This document shows, piece after piece, positions 34,301 through 45,706 of a stretch of 64,000 nucleotides of DNA. The notes beneath the pieces are model-generated. The model saw only the letters and a list, made by a program, of their open reading frames with translations, did not search any database and had not been told where the DNA came from. The DNA is from Stenocarpella maydis. Taxonomy: Eukaryota > Ascomycota > Sordariomycetes > Diaporthales > Diaporthaceae. Numbering within the stretch: the first letter of the stretch is position 1; the number at the start of each line of letters is the position of its first letter. Where the stretch lies: positions 280,396 to 344,395 of the forward strand of contig NQMI01000010.1 of the NCBI GenBank assembly GCA_002270565.1, written 5' to 3'. Made by a program: the position numbers and the translations under genes.

Positions 34301-34902
34301 ATCGAGTGCTGTGATCAAGATCCCCTGGCGCCACTGAATGACCCGGATATCATGGATCCCAGTCCGCTGTGATGAAGTGCCCATGTGGCTCCATCTGTTG
34401 CCAGAGCCTGACCTCCGAGTGGGAGAAGACGTCACGACCCGGCGACAAGGGCTTCCAGGATGGGCGAGATCCACACAGGGCACACGTGGGTGGCAAGCTG
34501 TAAGTTCAGGTCTCTTCTTGGTATCTACTTGTGAAACCAGAGGCTCGCGAAGGTTCGTCTTTGGTGGGGAGATCATTAGAGAAACTGTTTGGCATTGCAA
34601 CCTCGTCTACGATTGGAGAGCCCAATTGCGTTTGAGAGTAACGGTAACCACATCAGTGCGGCAGGACGATGTGATGCGACTGTTCGCGCCAATCGCGATG
34701 TGCCTGTCGCCGATGATTGACACAGAGGTACGGGAACCATTCACGGTGGCCAACAACAGGAAGACATCAAGTTTTGATCGGCTCTCAAGAGAGTCCAAGT
34801 CGAGTCTCATTCATTGCGATTGTCTAGCTGGTGTGCATCGCCATAATGCGCGTGTGTCGATCCTCCGAATGTTGCAGAGACCATCACAAATCCGACGCCA
34901 AC
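31343..34902. other. 3.6-kb intergenic region, no gene seen
   Basis: Minus-strand frames at 33646-34131 and 33968-34600 are open but have no recognisable domain and look like chance. A near-perfect 20-bp palindrome, ACTCT-A-CTACGTAG-C-AGAGT, lies near 32751-32770. This may be decayed sequence, but RIP-type stops are not obvious. Confidence 0.4.
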
Positions 34903-35739
34903 TTAGTAGAGACGCTTGGGGGGTGACATGGAAGCCTTGATGGTCAGGCTTCCAACGTTCTGCCAGCCCTTCTTCAGCAGGGAGACCAGGTAGTTGATGG
35001 CAAGCATGATGTTGCCGATCAGCTCCTCCTGCTCCATGCCGACGTTGCCGACGGCGACACCCATACAAAGAACCTTCTTCAGCTGGAACTTGATGGTGGA
35101 CTTGACCTCGGTGATCTTGTCGGTGAGGTTGTCGGCGTGGGAGACGGGGGTGGGGAACTTGCCGGCTGTGAATTGTCAGTATTGTGTTTTCCTGGCCGAG
35201 CCACCCTAACGAGGGGGTTGGGCTGCAAAAGTTTTACGTACCCTTGGACAGACCAGGACCCAAGAGACGGGGAATCTGCTTGATCAAGGTGTCGGAAGCG
35301 ATGAAGGCATCGTACTTGCGAGCGAGCTTCTTGATGAGCTTCTTGTTCTTGTTCAGCTTCTTCAGGTCGTCGGCGGACATGGCGTCCACACCGCCGTGCT
35401 TCGCACGGTCGATATCGTGCTGGTCACCCAAGATGCAGATGCTCATGTTGGGTCGAGGCACCGAAGGCAGCTTGACGGTGCCCGAGAAACGCTTGTCACG
35501 CTGAGGGTCATAGTTCTTGAGGCCGATCTGGAGCTCGACGGTTTCCAAAAAGTTCCTCTTTTTTGTTTCATTTCTGTTGTTTTCGTCGTCGTCAGCACCT
35601 TTGCTCGAAATGGATTCAGTTCGGCTGGACTGAGGCCGCTTGGGGGCATCGCGACATGTTGGTGAAGGTTGGGTACTCACGAGTACTCGAGGAGCTCAGC
35701 GACGTTCTGGCGCACTCCGGCGACCGTGATCTTCGACAT
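34903..35739 (-). CDS. rpl10a: 60S ribosomal protein uL1 (L10a)
   Basis: Exons 35739-35681, 35573-35242 and 35165-34903 close in frame to exactly 217 aa, the normal length of eukaryotic L10a. The start is [13 protein letters not shown]. The core has [10 protein letters not shown], then [13 protein letters not shown], then [12 protein letters not shown], and the C-terminus is M-S-P-P-K-R-L-Y. The protein forms the L1 stalk of the large subunit and helps release E-site tRNA. Intron 1 (107 bp) follows the 19th codon, the usual early intron of fungal ribosomal protein genes. A CCAAT-like palindrome and a TCACGTGA site lie 170-200 bp upstream. Nothing unusual in the protein. Confidence 0.97.
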
Positions 35740-35908
35740 TGTGACGGTCTTCCAATAGAATTCTCGATGTTCTAATGGTGAGGAATGTTGCGCCTTGGTG
35801 TTCACGAAGGTTAGTGGATGAGGTTGGGTTGGTGGAGTCGCGGAATCGACAGCCTTTTTTTTTCAGGAGCGGCGGCGACTTTTCGGCTCGGCAGTGGGAT
35901 CAAAGATG

Positions 35909-35939
35909 ATTGGCCAATATAAGTGGGTCTATCACGTGA
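35909..35939. promoter_or_regulatory. CCAAT palindrome and TCACGTGA E-box upstream of rpl10a
   Basis: ATTGGCCAAT (35909-35918) contains CCAAT on both strands. TCACGTGA (35932-35939) is a palindromic bHLH-type site. Both lie 170-200 bp before the rpl10a ATG (minus strand), and a short T-rich tract lies between. Binding proteins are inferred from motifs only. Confidence 0.5.
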
Positions 35940-37125
35940 CTAGGCGCTTTGCAGATTTTGAAAGTTCCTTTGGTGCTCCGTAGTGCCGCACTACCGCAGG
36001 ACTTGACAGGTGAAGGACGTCACAGGATGGTGTCGGTCTACTTATTTAGCGCAAGGGTTGGTGAAGTCTACAAAGACGGAGGAAGTCTCCATTACACCAG
36101 GTGTACTGCCGATGAGGGCACTCTCCCGTCTGCTTCCTAACGCATCTCAACTGAACTGAAGTCGTAGCTTGGTATCCGTCAGAGGTAGACGATGGCTTGT
36201 CCGAGTACCTCACGGCTGCGAGGGACAGTCGAACTACCATTAGTCCACCGAAGAGGTTCTGGCAGGCTGTACCACAGACAGGAACCCTTTGTGCGGCTAT
36301 ACCAGAGGAGATTCTCAAGTGGAAGGCTACCCATGGCAGGCTATCCCATGGTAAAATGACCAATAGTAGCACACCTAGGCCCCCAGAACAGATGGCCGGC
36401 AGCCTAATTTCGAACAAACGTGCTGACGGCGACGAAAACAACAGGACTTCCTAGAGGTATCCTCCGCGGAGGACGTTGTGGTAGGGGTCACAACGCAGAA
36501 GTAGCAAGGAGGTGAGCGTCCCAATACTACGGCCTGCCGACTTGACTCCTACGATGCAGAAACCATTCATGCAAGCATCTCTGCGGGAGCCCCCTACATC
36601 CATCTCCACTTGCCGCCATCTAAGCTTGGAAGACCTGGATATGTCGCATGTAGATGGACGGTTGACGCCTGTGACGTGCCCGCCCAGGCTGAGGACACAT
36701 GCGCGACATGGTCACCAACAATGCAGAAATCGCATCATTCCCATGCGCGCGTCGAAAGCGTCCTCATTCCTCACGAGAAATGCCAACGACCGCGCTCTCA
36801 AAAGACCATCGCTACAGCATCCTATATACGTTGGAATGTCGCGACCACCCCACCGCACTGGGCCTAGGAACGAAGTCCAGCGCGATAAAAGAAGGGAGAA
36901 GGTGGTCAAAACACATTGATCAAGGAGGCCGGGAACGGAAGAAAATCCATAGAGAATATGGGAAGACCCTCAGCAAGCCGCCGTAGCGGAGCCTCCAATT
37001 GTTAGATAAATCCCTGGTTCACATGACGGTGTACCAGAGATCCTACTGATAAAGAGAGAAGGAAGGAAAAGTTTCAAAAAGCGAACGCGATGCTGAAAGA
37101 AGTTTTATGCTGGCCGATAGTGGGG

Positions 37126-37150
37126 CCACGCCTAGTTAGGCTAGGCGTGG
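37126..37150. repeat. Perfect 10-bp hairpin, 5-nt loop
   Basis: CCACGCCTAG and CTAGGCGTGG flank TTAGG. It lies about 430 bp beyond the stop of the NADH pyrophosphatase gene, too far to be an obvious terminator. Role unknown. Confidence 0.6.
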
Positions 37151-37573
37151 GTCATTATCTGTTATCGATCAATGTACACCAAGACCCACGCAGCGCCTGG
37201 CGAAGGAGAGAAGCGAATCCAAGACAGTGAACGCTGCTGCTGCCGTGGGCTGACACTGAGTGGTCGTATTCTCTGCTGCCAGTGGCATTGACAAGTGGTG
37301 CAAAGAAGCCGCCAGACTCGTACAGTACTAGTCGCACGTAACCCGACGATCATGAGACATCAACACCCTCTCTGTGAACTTGACTGCACATTGCGTTGAC
37401 AGTGAGGGTATCCCAATATGAAAACGCTCACAGACAGCAGTGACAGTCCCCATTTCATCGCCAGTCTGATGCTCATGCCCACTCCAACAAACTCCTTGTT
37501 TCAAAGGATTGGTCTACTTCTTGAGCCACGATCTTATGTACCGCAAAAGCCTCTCCGAATCTATCCCGGATCC

Positions 37574-38886
37574 TCAAATCTTGGAGCCACCTCCAACGAA
37601 ACCATCTATCACGGCCGTAATCAGACGGTTTGCAATGGCCGTCTGGGGCGGCAGCCGCAAACCACCCTCCTTGTAGCCTGGAGGCGCGGGTTCCCCAAGC
37701 CCAGACACGCCAGACTGCAGCGCCTCCCTGACTTCCTCGGTCGAGAACCAACGGGCGTCGACGAGCTCCGGGTCATGGCCCAGGTGGATCTTCTCGCCGT
37801 CGCCGGGTAGCGCCTGCGCGATGGCGCCGATCATGAGCGACGCCGGGAACGGCCACGGCTGCGAGCTGTGGATGACGACGCGGCTCAGGCGCACGCCGCT
37901 CTCCTCCCAGACCTCGCGCCGCACCGCCTCCTCGATCGACTCGCCGGGCTCCAGGAACCCGGCCAGCGTGCTGAACCAGTGCGGCGGGAACCGCTTGTTG
38001 CGGCCCAGCAGCAGCCGCGTCCCGTCGGCGCTGACCACCGCCACGATGATTGTCGGGTCCGTCCGCGGGAAGCAGATGTTGGACACGCCGTGCCGCGAGG
38101 GGCAGTCGGGCCGCTCCGTCAGCTTGCCGCCCGCCAGGTCCGTCGGCGGGCAGGTGCGCTTCGTGCCGGCGTTTACGGAGAGCGTCTTGGAGCCGCACGA
38201 CGCGCAGAAGGGGATGCGGGTATTCCAGTCGATCAGGGACCGAGCGTTGGCATATACGGCCGCTGTGGGATAGAGTTGTCAGCATGCATCTTCGGGGCAC
38301 CGGTTCACAGGGCTGTGAGGTCGTCCTTGCCTTCACCGGCCGCCAGGCCCATATGCCGCTGGTTCTGGAAAAACGAGTATCCCTTTGCCTTGACCGCATC
38401 GATCACCTTGTTGGCCGCCCCAGCGGCAGAGCCTTTGGGGGTGACATCGACGGCAAAGTACGGCCTGCCCTTGTACTCCTTGTACTGGAAGTCCGAGCCT
38501 CCCTCGGACGCCGGGAGCTTGTCCGCCTCGTCGAGCCCGAGCAGCAGGATGAGCGGCTTGAACTCGTCCGAGTTGAACTCCTTGATCATCTGCTCCTCGC
38601 TCTTCTCGAAGGGGCCGGTCCCCGTAAAGGGCGTCACCTCCGGGTAGCCCACATAGGCGAGTCGGCGTTGGCTCTCGTCGACCAGGGGTGCGAGCTCGTT
38701 GAGCAGGAGGAAGCGTGCCGAGGGGTGGGAGAAGGCGGAGCTCAGGAAGCCATGGTCGGAGCGCAGGAATCCGACACGGTTCAGCGGGCTGCCGGCGAAG
38801 TAGTTTGAAATCTCGCGCCCAAACTTCCTGGACAGCATCGAGTCTTCGGCCTCCAGAACTGGAAGGTCGGGAATGGGCGCTCCCAT
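37574..38886 (-). CDS. npy1: NADH pyrophosphatase (Nudix), probably peroxisomal
   Basis: Exons 38886-38337 and 38262-37574 join in phase 1 over a 74-bp intron to give 412 aa. The N-terminal domain carries M-L-S-R-K-F-G and S-P-L-N-R-V-G-F-L-R typical of the family. A zinc-ribbon-like part follows (F-C-A-S-C-G-S-K, later T-C-P-P and D-C-P-S). The Nudix box is complete at about 285-307: G-F-L-E-P-G-E-S-I-E-E-A, then R-E-V-W-E-E-S-G-V. S-Q-P-W-P-F-P at 317-323 is the motif that separates NADH pyrophosphatases from other Nudix enzymes. The enzyme cleaves NADH to NMNH and AMP. The protein ends S-K-I, a variant of the PTS1 signal S-K-L, which fits the peroxisomal site of yeast Npy1. The start at 38886 lies just 39 bp downstream (in transcript sense) of a poly-G/N gap, so the 5' end is slightly uncertain. 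Confidence 0.93.
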
Positions 38887-38925
38887 GATTCTCGCCTTGC
38901 TCGTTCGAGTCGGTCCGTTTTGCTT

Positions 38926-38958
38926 GGGGGGGGGNNNNNNNNNNNNGGGGGGGGGGGG
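38926..38958. other. Assembly gap: 12 N inside a G homopolymer
   Basis: Nine G, twelve N (38935-38946) and twelve G. The gap is in the leader of the NADH pyrophosphatase gene, where it reads as poly-C. The true length of the homopolymer is unknown. Confidence 0.95.
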
Positions 38959-41339
38959 TTTCTTTGATGAGGGGTCCGTCTGCTTGAGGAAAATGAGGCT
39001 TGGAGTCACTGGTAAGCCACACAATCACCTTGCGCCATTGGGAAGTGAAGGCCAGGCACTGCCGTCCAGCCCATCGTCATGGACGGGATTTCGGGATGGT
39101 GGGGTCCCTCTGGAGGGCCGATCACCGAAGCTGATTAATGCGATTTGTGAGCATCGAGACTCTGGGTCAAACTGCCGACCCGGCACCGGTGAGTCCGGCG
39201 CAAATTCATGAGTAACCAAGCGCATCCCGATTTACTCCAATAAAGGCCCACGTTACTTCTTGTATCAACTTGAAACTACTTATATATATAATGTGGCGGT
39301 TTACCAGCTGCAGCAACTTGGGCTGGACGCCATCCCCGGAATCAAGCCCAGTCACTACTGCGCGCAATGCAGGCCCAGTCTCTAAAGCGGTGAAAAACGA
39401 CGGCAGTTATGCAAAATTGATGCTCGTAAGAAATGTGCCCCTGGGGAATACTCAATGTTACTCTACGTCCTGATAGCCGACACTTATCACTCAATGAGCA
39501 TCCCGCCCTCAGTACCTAAGTACGTAGCTTGAATCTCAAACCTGTCTCCGGGGCTGTCTATTACCACTTCTTCTCTCCCTGACCTGGGCATCCACCCGTC
39601 AACCTTGAGGCCGGATCGTAATCTGCTTCCCCGTCGCAATCCACGCCCGCGGTACGCCACGCCCGTGCCGCAACATGCCATCCTGCAGGTGCTCCAGCAC
39701 CAGCGCCGCCCTCATCAGGATCGGGATCGCCTGGGCTGATAGGGGGCAGTACTCGCTATTGCCCTGGGCAGCCCTCCCAACCTCGGCCGTCGTCTACACC
39801 CCTGCTTGTGAAGGGGTCCCTGTGCGCGTACAAGAAGAGGACGAACTCGTCGGCCTGGCCCTGTAGCAGCAGCTCCAAGATGTCGCGGGTGTCGGCGCGG
39901 AACGCATCAGGCTGGCTATTGCCCCAAGCTACGTGATGCTGTATGACCGCATGCTGCTGATGGCCTGATTCCTGAGGTCATCGGTCATGACCCAGGTACG
40001 GGTCCACAGTAGGGTTCAGAGCCAAATCTCCAGTCCCTTCAGAGTATCGTGGAGACACAAACTTCCATGGCCCATCCCATTTTGGCGGGTCCTCATGTAC
40101 CGTCCATTCTTCGTTGGTGCATGTACTAGGGATTGCTCTCGGAGTCATGTTCGGGGAGGATGTGATTTGCTGGCGCTTGACTCTTAGATGTGTTTGTTCA
40201 AATTGATGCGTGTTTAGATCACTACTGGCGGAACCGTCAATGTTGTCGATCAGGGAACAAGTGCGTCCTGCTTTCTCGCCCGGCCAAATCGTAACAAGGA
40301 AGCGGCTAGCAGGAGCCTAGATGCTCAGGCCCGTCAACATGACAAGTATATTGTTTCTGCCAAGTTGCGAAACCTTGACCTCAGAACAGATGGGTCTGCC
40401 ATAGATTATCCTTCCCGCGCAGTGTCAGCTTGTTCTCGAGTCACACCTTCCTCAGAGGGCAGAGATGAAAACTCGTCGACGCTGAGCCTTGTCGCAGAGC
40501 GCACACGTTTTCCTCCGACTCCTGGTCATCCGACTCGTGCGGCAGAACAAGGGTCTACTTTACAACACACATATGTTGCCTTTTCCGGCCATGACATTGT
40601 GTTTGCTTTTCTCTCAGAATCCACATAGAAGCGCCAAGAAATGCAGTACTATGTACTTAGGCACACTAAGAAGCCTGCAAAGCCTATCCGCTACTCTGGC
40701 CCACCCACATCAATGATTGACCACTAAGGCAACGAATGGACCTCGCCTATGATGTCTTCAGTTCCCATATTTTCATTTTTGGCAACTTGAACTGGGACCT
40801 GCAGCTTTAGGCCCAACCTACCCCGCATTACCCCGGATTCTGGGGCCGGGCTGGCCTTGACGGGGGCCCCCTACCGTGGTAAAGAGAGCACTCGAGGTTG
40901 CAGTGGCGTGGGTCCTGAGGCCCACTGGTGTGTCCTACCAGTTGACCACGCAAATCTCCCAATTGCCCAATGCAATGCGCGCGCCGCGCTCGGAGCTCCC
41001 GCAAGCTGTGCGTCACTCACATGGGAAGGGAAAAAAAAAATCCTGCTCAAGGCCTTTTCCCTTTCGCCCTTGTCTGTTGCCGTCTTTTGCATCCTCTCAC
41101 ACACTTGCTCTCCTCAACTACCTGGCTTGCCAATTAATTTTTTTTTCCTTTTCCCCCTTTTGTTTGGACCAATCTTCTAAAACCAGTTCTGGGAGGGTTG
41201 TTGATTCTTCGTCACCGGCCTGATCTGTGTGAGCCTGCATCAAACTATATTTCTTCGCTTACTTTTTCTCCCCCTTCTTTTTTTCCTCCGCCCTTCTCCT
41301 TCCGTTCCGCATCGGATTGGACAGTCACATTTCGCAATC
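38959..41339. other. 2.4-kb divergent intergenic region
   Basis: Shared upstream region of the NADH pyrophosphatase and PQ-loop genes. No gene found. The last 250 bp before 41340 are pyrimidine-rich on the plus strand, as expected of a fungal promoter. Confidence 0.45.
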
Positions 41340-42606
41340 ATGGCGCCACCAACACAACAACTCAATCTTGACGTAGAGGCAATCTCGGGAATTGCCGGGT
41401 GAGCAAACCCCTCCCTGAAGTACATCGATCAATGTATGGGACCCATGACTGATTCGCAAACCCTCTTCCGCCGCCTGCAGGTCGATCTCCATCGCATGCT
41501 GGGTCGTCGTCTTTAGTCCCCAGATTATCGAGAACTTCAGACGTGGCGCCGCCGACGGCCTGTCTCTCCAGTTCGTCATCGTCTGGCTTGCAGGCGATGT
41601 CTTCAACATCCTCGGCGCCGTCTTGCAGGGCGTGCTGCCCACCATGATCATCCTCGCTATATACTATACTATCGCCGATATCGTCCTCCTCGGCCAGTGC
41701 TTCTACTACCGCGGCTTCACTTGGAAGGACGAGGTCGTTCCGCCCACGCCCAAGAAGAAGAATGGAAACAACAACGGCCAGCGACAGCAACAGGGTGTGG
41801 GTGTGGGCGCAGGAAACGGCATTCATCACAACGGCAGCGGCCGCCCCGAGCCCAACGAGCGGACGAGCCTCCTGGACCGCCGTGACCGCCGCGGCTCTGA
41901 CTGGTCAGAACGCCTGATCCACGTGAACCCCATCGTGCCCATTAACGAACCTTCCGCGACGCCTGCACCGCCCGCCTCAACCCTTCAGTCCATCACCTGG
42001 AATACGGTGGCGGTTATAATGGTTATCGGTGCTGGCGTCGCGGGTTGGGCGCTGAGCAGGGGTTACGGGGCCGACAGGCAGCATGATGATGGGGCTGCTG
42101 ACGGCGGCAGCCGTGACGCAATCCACTTCGACCTGTGGGGCCAGATCTTTGGGTACCTGTGCGCGGTGCTGTACCTTGGGTCTCGGCTGCCGCAGCTGCT
42201 GCTCAACTGGCGGCGCAAATCAACCGAGGGCCTGAGCATGTTGTTTTTTCTGTTTGCTTGCCTGGGAAACCTGACCTACGCGCTGTCCATCTTCGCCTTC
42301 GACCCAAAGTGCTACGGCGAGGATGCAGGCTGTGAGCCTGGCGAGGCAAGGCGGGTCTACGGGCGTTACATCCTCGTCAATCTGTCTTGGCTCGCAGGCA
42401 GCGTCGGCACGCTGCTGCTGGACATGGGCGTATTTGTGCAGTTCTTTTTGTATGACAAGACTAGGGGCGGCGACGACGAGGTTGATGTGGACGGCATCGC
42501 CGTCGAGGACGACAGTGACCAGGACGACGAGGGCAGGAGCATCGACGGCGACAGGTGGGACCAGAGGCCGATCCTGGAAAGGAATCACTCCGAGTGGTCA
42601 GGTTAG
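41340..42606 (+). CDS. PQ-loop vacuolar amino-acid transporter (YPQ/Stm1 type)
   Basis: Exon 1 (41340-41398) and exon 2 (41481-42606) join in phase 2 over an 82-bp intron, giving 394 aa. Two PQ-loop repeats are visible: F-S-P-Q-I-I-E-N-F-R-R near residue 35 and L-G-S-R-L-P-Q-L-L-L-N-W-R-R near residue 240. Each is followed by a G-L-S-L/M segment and further membrane helices, about seven in all. The repeats are separated by a long hydrophilic linker (residues about 100-200), rich in Asn/Gly/Arg and holding a dileucine-like E-R-T-S-L-L. The C-terminus is acidic. Fungal PQ-loop proteins of this layout sit in the vacuolar membrane and export basic amino acids. The substrate here is inferred from the family only. 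Confidence 0.92.
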
Positions 42607-43979
42607 GATGCCTCCTGGCTATGCTGCTTCTCGTTCTCCTGTGGTCTGGCTCAGTGGTGGAAGGCCTCTATTTGATTTAGACTACAAATCTCTCGGCGTT
42701 TTGGATTTGGGGACTGGGCGAGAGAAGGGGCGGTTTGGGAAGGTGGAAAAACGAGTGGAGTTTACGGCGCCCGTTGCTTGATCACTAAAAGGGGAAAAGT
42801 CACGGATGACAGCATCAACATCAACATCATCTGCATCGTGTTCGTGTTCGGGCAAGGAAGGAAGAGACACAAAACGGAAAGACGTCAAGAAAGGCCCAGA
42901 CTATCGCTACGATGCCCAGAGACCGTGGTCTGGGTCGAGTGATCTATAGGATTCTGGCTATCTCGATCACCTCCTGCCCTTACCTGGGTAGCGGCGTCCT
43001 TACCTGCCCTAGCTGCGTCCAGCGGAGCTTATGTTCCCCTCTGGATTGTTGAGTCTCTGGGTACATGGGTAGCCCAGCTGCCCAGCTGCCCAGGTACGTC
43101 GTTGGGCCATCAGGCACAATTTCCCGCTGTGTAACACCTAGCTCTATACCACACCGGTTGAAAGGGGGGGCGGGCCGATGGTTTCAGGAAGACCCGTTGA
43201 AGTCCGCTGGGTACGAGAGCTACACCCAATGCCGACCAAGGCCGAGGAGTATTGTCAGTCGGATGGTTTCCCCAATCTGTCCGACATATGTCCTACCAGC
43301 TCCAGTCCGGAAGTAGTTACAATATAGGGCCTAAATAGACACTTGTCTGCGAATCCCGTGTCTGGAATCAAGACTGGGCGAGTCTCAGATGGCCGGCCCT
43401 GCCGAATAGAGTTCCTCGATCCAAACCGTTACAAATTTGTGTCCTGAGGATAATCTGCACAGCATTTCTCACGTTTTGTATTGGGACAAACAGCGGGCAT
43501 TGGGTTGACTGTTTACTGTGCCAGTCAGATTGCTCTTCTCATCTGCTTGTCTCTATGTCTCAAGCTCTTACAGGCATCTTTCGGGAAGTCAGGCAAAACA
43601 AACAGAAACTGGGAGGAAATGGTCTATGAGCGACCAATGCAAGCCACATGCTCCGAGCCATCACTGCAGCGAGATAATCGTTGCTCCGGGTATCGATCAT
43701 CACCAACCCTCGTTGCAATCTTCCTTCGCCCCCCTCTGCATCAGGTATCAAGCCGCTCCTGTCACACCTAGCAGTGTGTCACAAATTAGGACATTGGAAC
43801 GACACAAAAAAAAAAAACTCGCGCGTGAACAGCCTCCCAGCCACCGTGTTAGAAGACCCCCTTCCCAACAGTCCATCCTCTGTCCGTATGTATCCTAAAT
43901 TACACCAGAAAAATGAAATACACCGCCGGCCGCGGGGGGCTTGGACGGGCGGAAAGGCAGGTGGATATCGGTTTGGCCA
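42607..43979. other. Convergent intergenic region
   Basis: 3' flanks of the PQ-loop gene and the MFS gene. No gene or RNA recognised. Confidence 0.45.
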
Positions 43980-45706
43980 TCAGCACCACCCAAATCGGCG
44001 CCCTAGGAAGCAGAACCCGGATCCCAGCGCCGTAACACCAGTGAACACGATCAAGCTGCCGTAGCCACTGCCGTACGCCAGGGCTGCCTCGCTCTTCCAC
44101 GGCATCGAGTGGTACATGGCTTGGCTGATCGGGCCCGAAATGACGTTACCGAAGCCTCGGCCCGCCGCGAGGAGTACGAACACCATGATGGGGTCCACGT
44201 GCTCGGCGTACGAGCCGGTGTATTCGGACAAGGGTGACTCGGCAGGGCCGGGGCCGTCGGCACTACCATCCATGCCGCTACCGGCCCCAACATCCGGGGT
44301 ACTGCTGCTCGACATGTCCTTGCCGGCCACCTCGCGCATGACGCCCGTCCAGGTGGTGGAGTAAGATCCCGCCGACAGGCCGTAGCTGACGCAGAAGATG
44401 TAGACCATGGGCATGTTGAAGGCGCACCCCCAGAGGAGAAAGGTGCCAAGCGTGGCGCCCAAGGTGGAAACCATGACGCAGGTGGTGACGTGGAAGCGGT
44501 CGATGAGCCAGCCGACGCCAATGCAGCCAACGACGGAGGAGATGTTGAAGAGAAGGATGCACAGGGCGGTAGCAAACTCGTTCGCGCCGAGCACGCTGGC
44601 CGAGTAGATGGGGATGTAGATACCTGGGATGTAGAAGCCGACCGCCTCGGCCGTATTGGACAGCTGGTACATGATGAAGCGGCGCGTGAGGCAGAACCGG
44701 AAGTTGAAAGCCTTGAGGCGCCGCACCGGCAGCGGCGGCACCCGCGGCTTGATGTACCACGCCAAGGGGGCCGTGACGGTGAACAGCACCACGGCCCAGA
44801 TAATCATGGTGGTCTTGTAGCCGTACACCTCGAGCAACTTCTCGAGGATCAGCGGCAGCACCACGCCGGCCAGTCCGGTCCCAGACCACATGATACCGTA
44901 GGCGAGCCCTTTCCTCTTGACGAACCACTCGTCGATGTACATGATGCAGGGCATATATGCGATGGCCCCGCCGATGCCGTAGAAGACACCCTGGCTGATT
45001 ATGAGCTCCGTGACGTTCGTGGCCCAGGCGCTCACGAAGAGTGCCGCGCACCCTAGGAACAGCCCAAACAGGGGAGAATACCTCGCCCACCGCGGAAACA
45101 TGCGGTTGAGGACGAGTGCTGGCAGCCCACAGAGGTACATTAATCCGGAACAGCATGTACCTTTCCCGTAGCTGTCAGTGACTGATATATGAGTCATGTG
45201 GATCCTTGCCACATACCTATGTTAGCTATGGCTGTTGAGCCTTTGAATGGCTCTGTCCTGGCATAGTAGCCCGAGAAGATGCCAAAACAAAACGGATAGC
45301 CTGTGAGCGAACGAGAAGCAAGACAGGGTTAGCTAATCTCGCTTGCAGAAGCTCGTCGGGTGCGAAGGGAAGGTAACAGAGACATCGTGTCTGATCTTCT
45401 CGGAGATTGTGAGGAGAGGGGGCTGGGGAAGGAAAAGGGGGACGGGGGGTATTTACCCCATATCAATGCCTCGAGGATGAAGCATGCCAGAAGGAAGAGA
45501 TAGGCATGCTTCCCCTGGTCGACAGGGGGAAGACGCTCGAGAACCTCGAGGCGGTGGTGAAGCTGGACAAGGCTGAACTCGTCGGCCTCACCCTCTCGTG
45601 TCGACGCAGCGTCCTCGAGCTCAGACACCCTGGGGCTCGTGGACACCAGGGAGAGCGCTGGCCCAGGCCGGGGCTGCAATTCAACTTTTTCCAAGTTCAG
45701 CTTCAT
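43980..45706 (-). CDS. MFS transporter, monocarboxylate-transporter (MCT) family
   Basis: Three exons: 45706-45457, 45300-45217 and 45160-43980, in phase 1 at both junctions, total 504 aa. The second intron (56 bp) has a CACTGAC branch site and AAAG acceptor. After a roughly 60-residue hydrophilic N-terminus, about 12 hydrophobic helices are seen. The first helix continues across the first junction into G-Y-P-F-C-F-G-I-F. The helix 4-5 region has I-D-E-W-F-V-K-R-K-G-L-A-Y-G-I, the MCT/MFS signature loop, and helix 7 has N-T-A-E-A-V-G-F-Y-I-P. A Ser/Gly/Asp-rich loop lies before the last two helices. Family members move monocarboxylates or related small acids across the plasma membrane; fungal ones are mostly uncharacterised, so the substrate is open. 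Confidence 0.9.

Larger units (their letters stand above)
35740..37573. other. Intergenic; rpl10a promoter and 3' side of NADH pyrophosphatase gene
   Basis: No gene supported beyond the rpl10a promoter elements. A perfect inverted repeat lies at 37126-37150. Confidence 0.45.

Noticed and set aside
33968..34600. Minus-strand 210-codon ORF
   Set aside because: Composition looks random and there is no family match; not supported as a gene.
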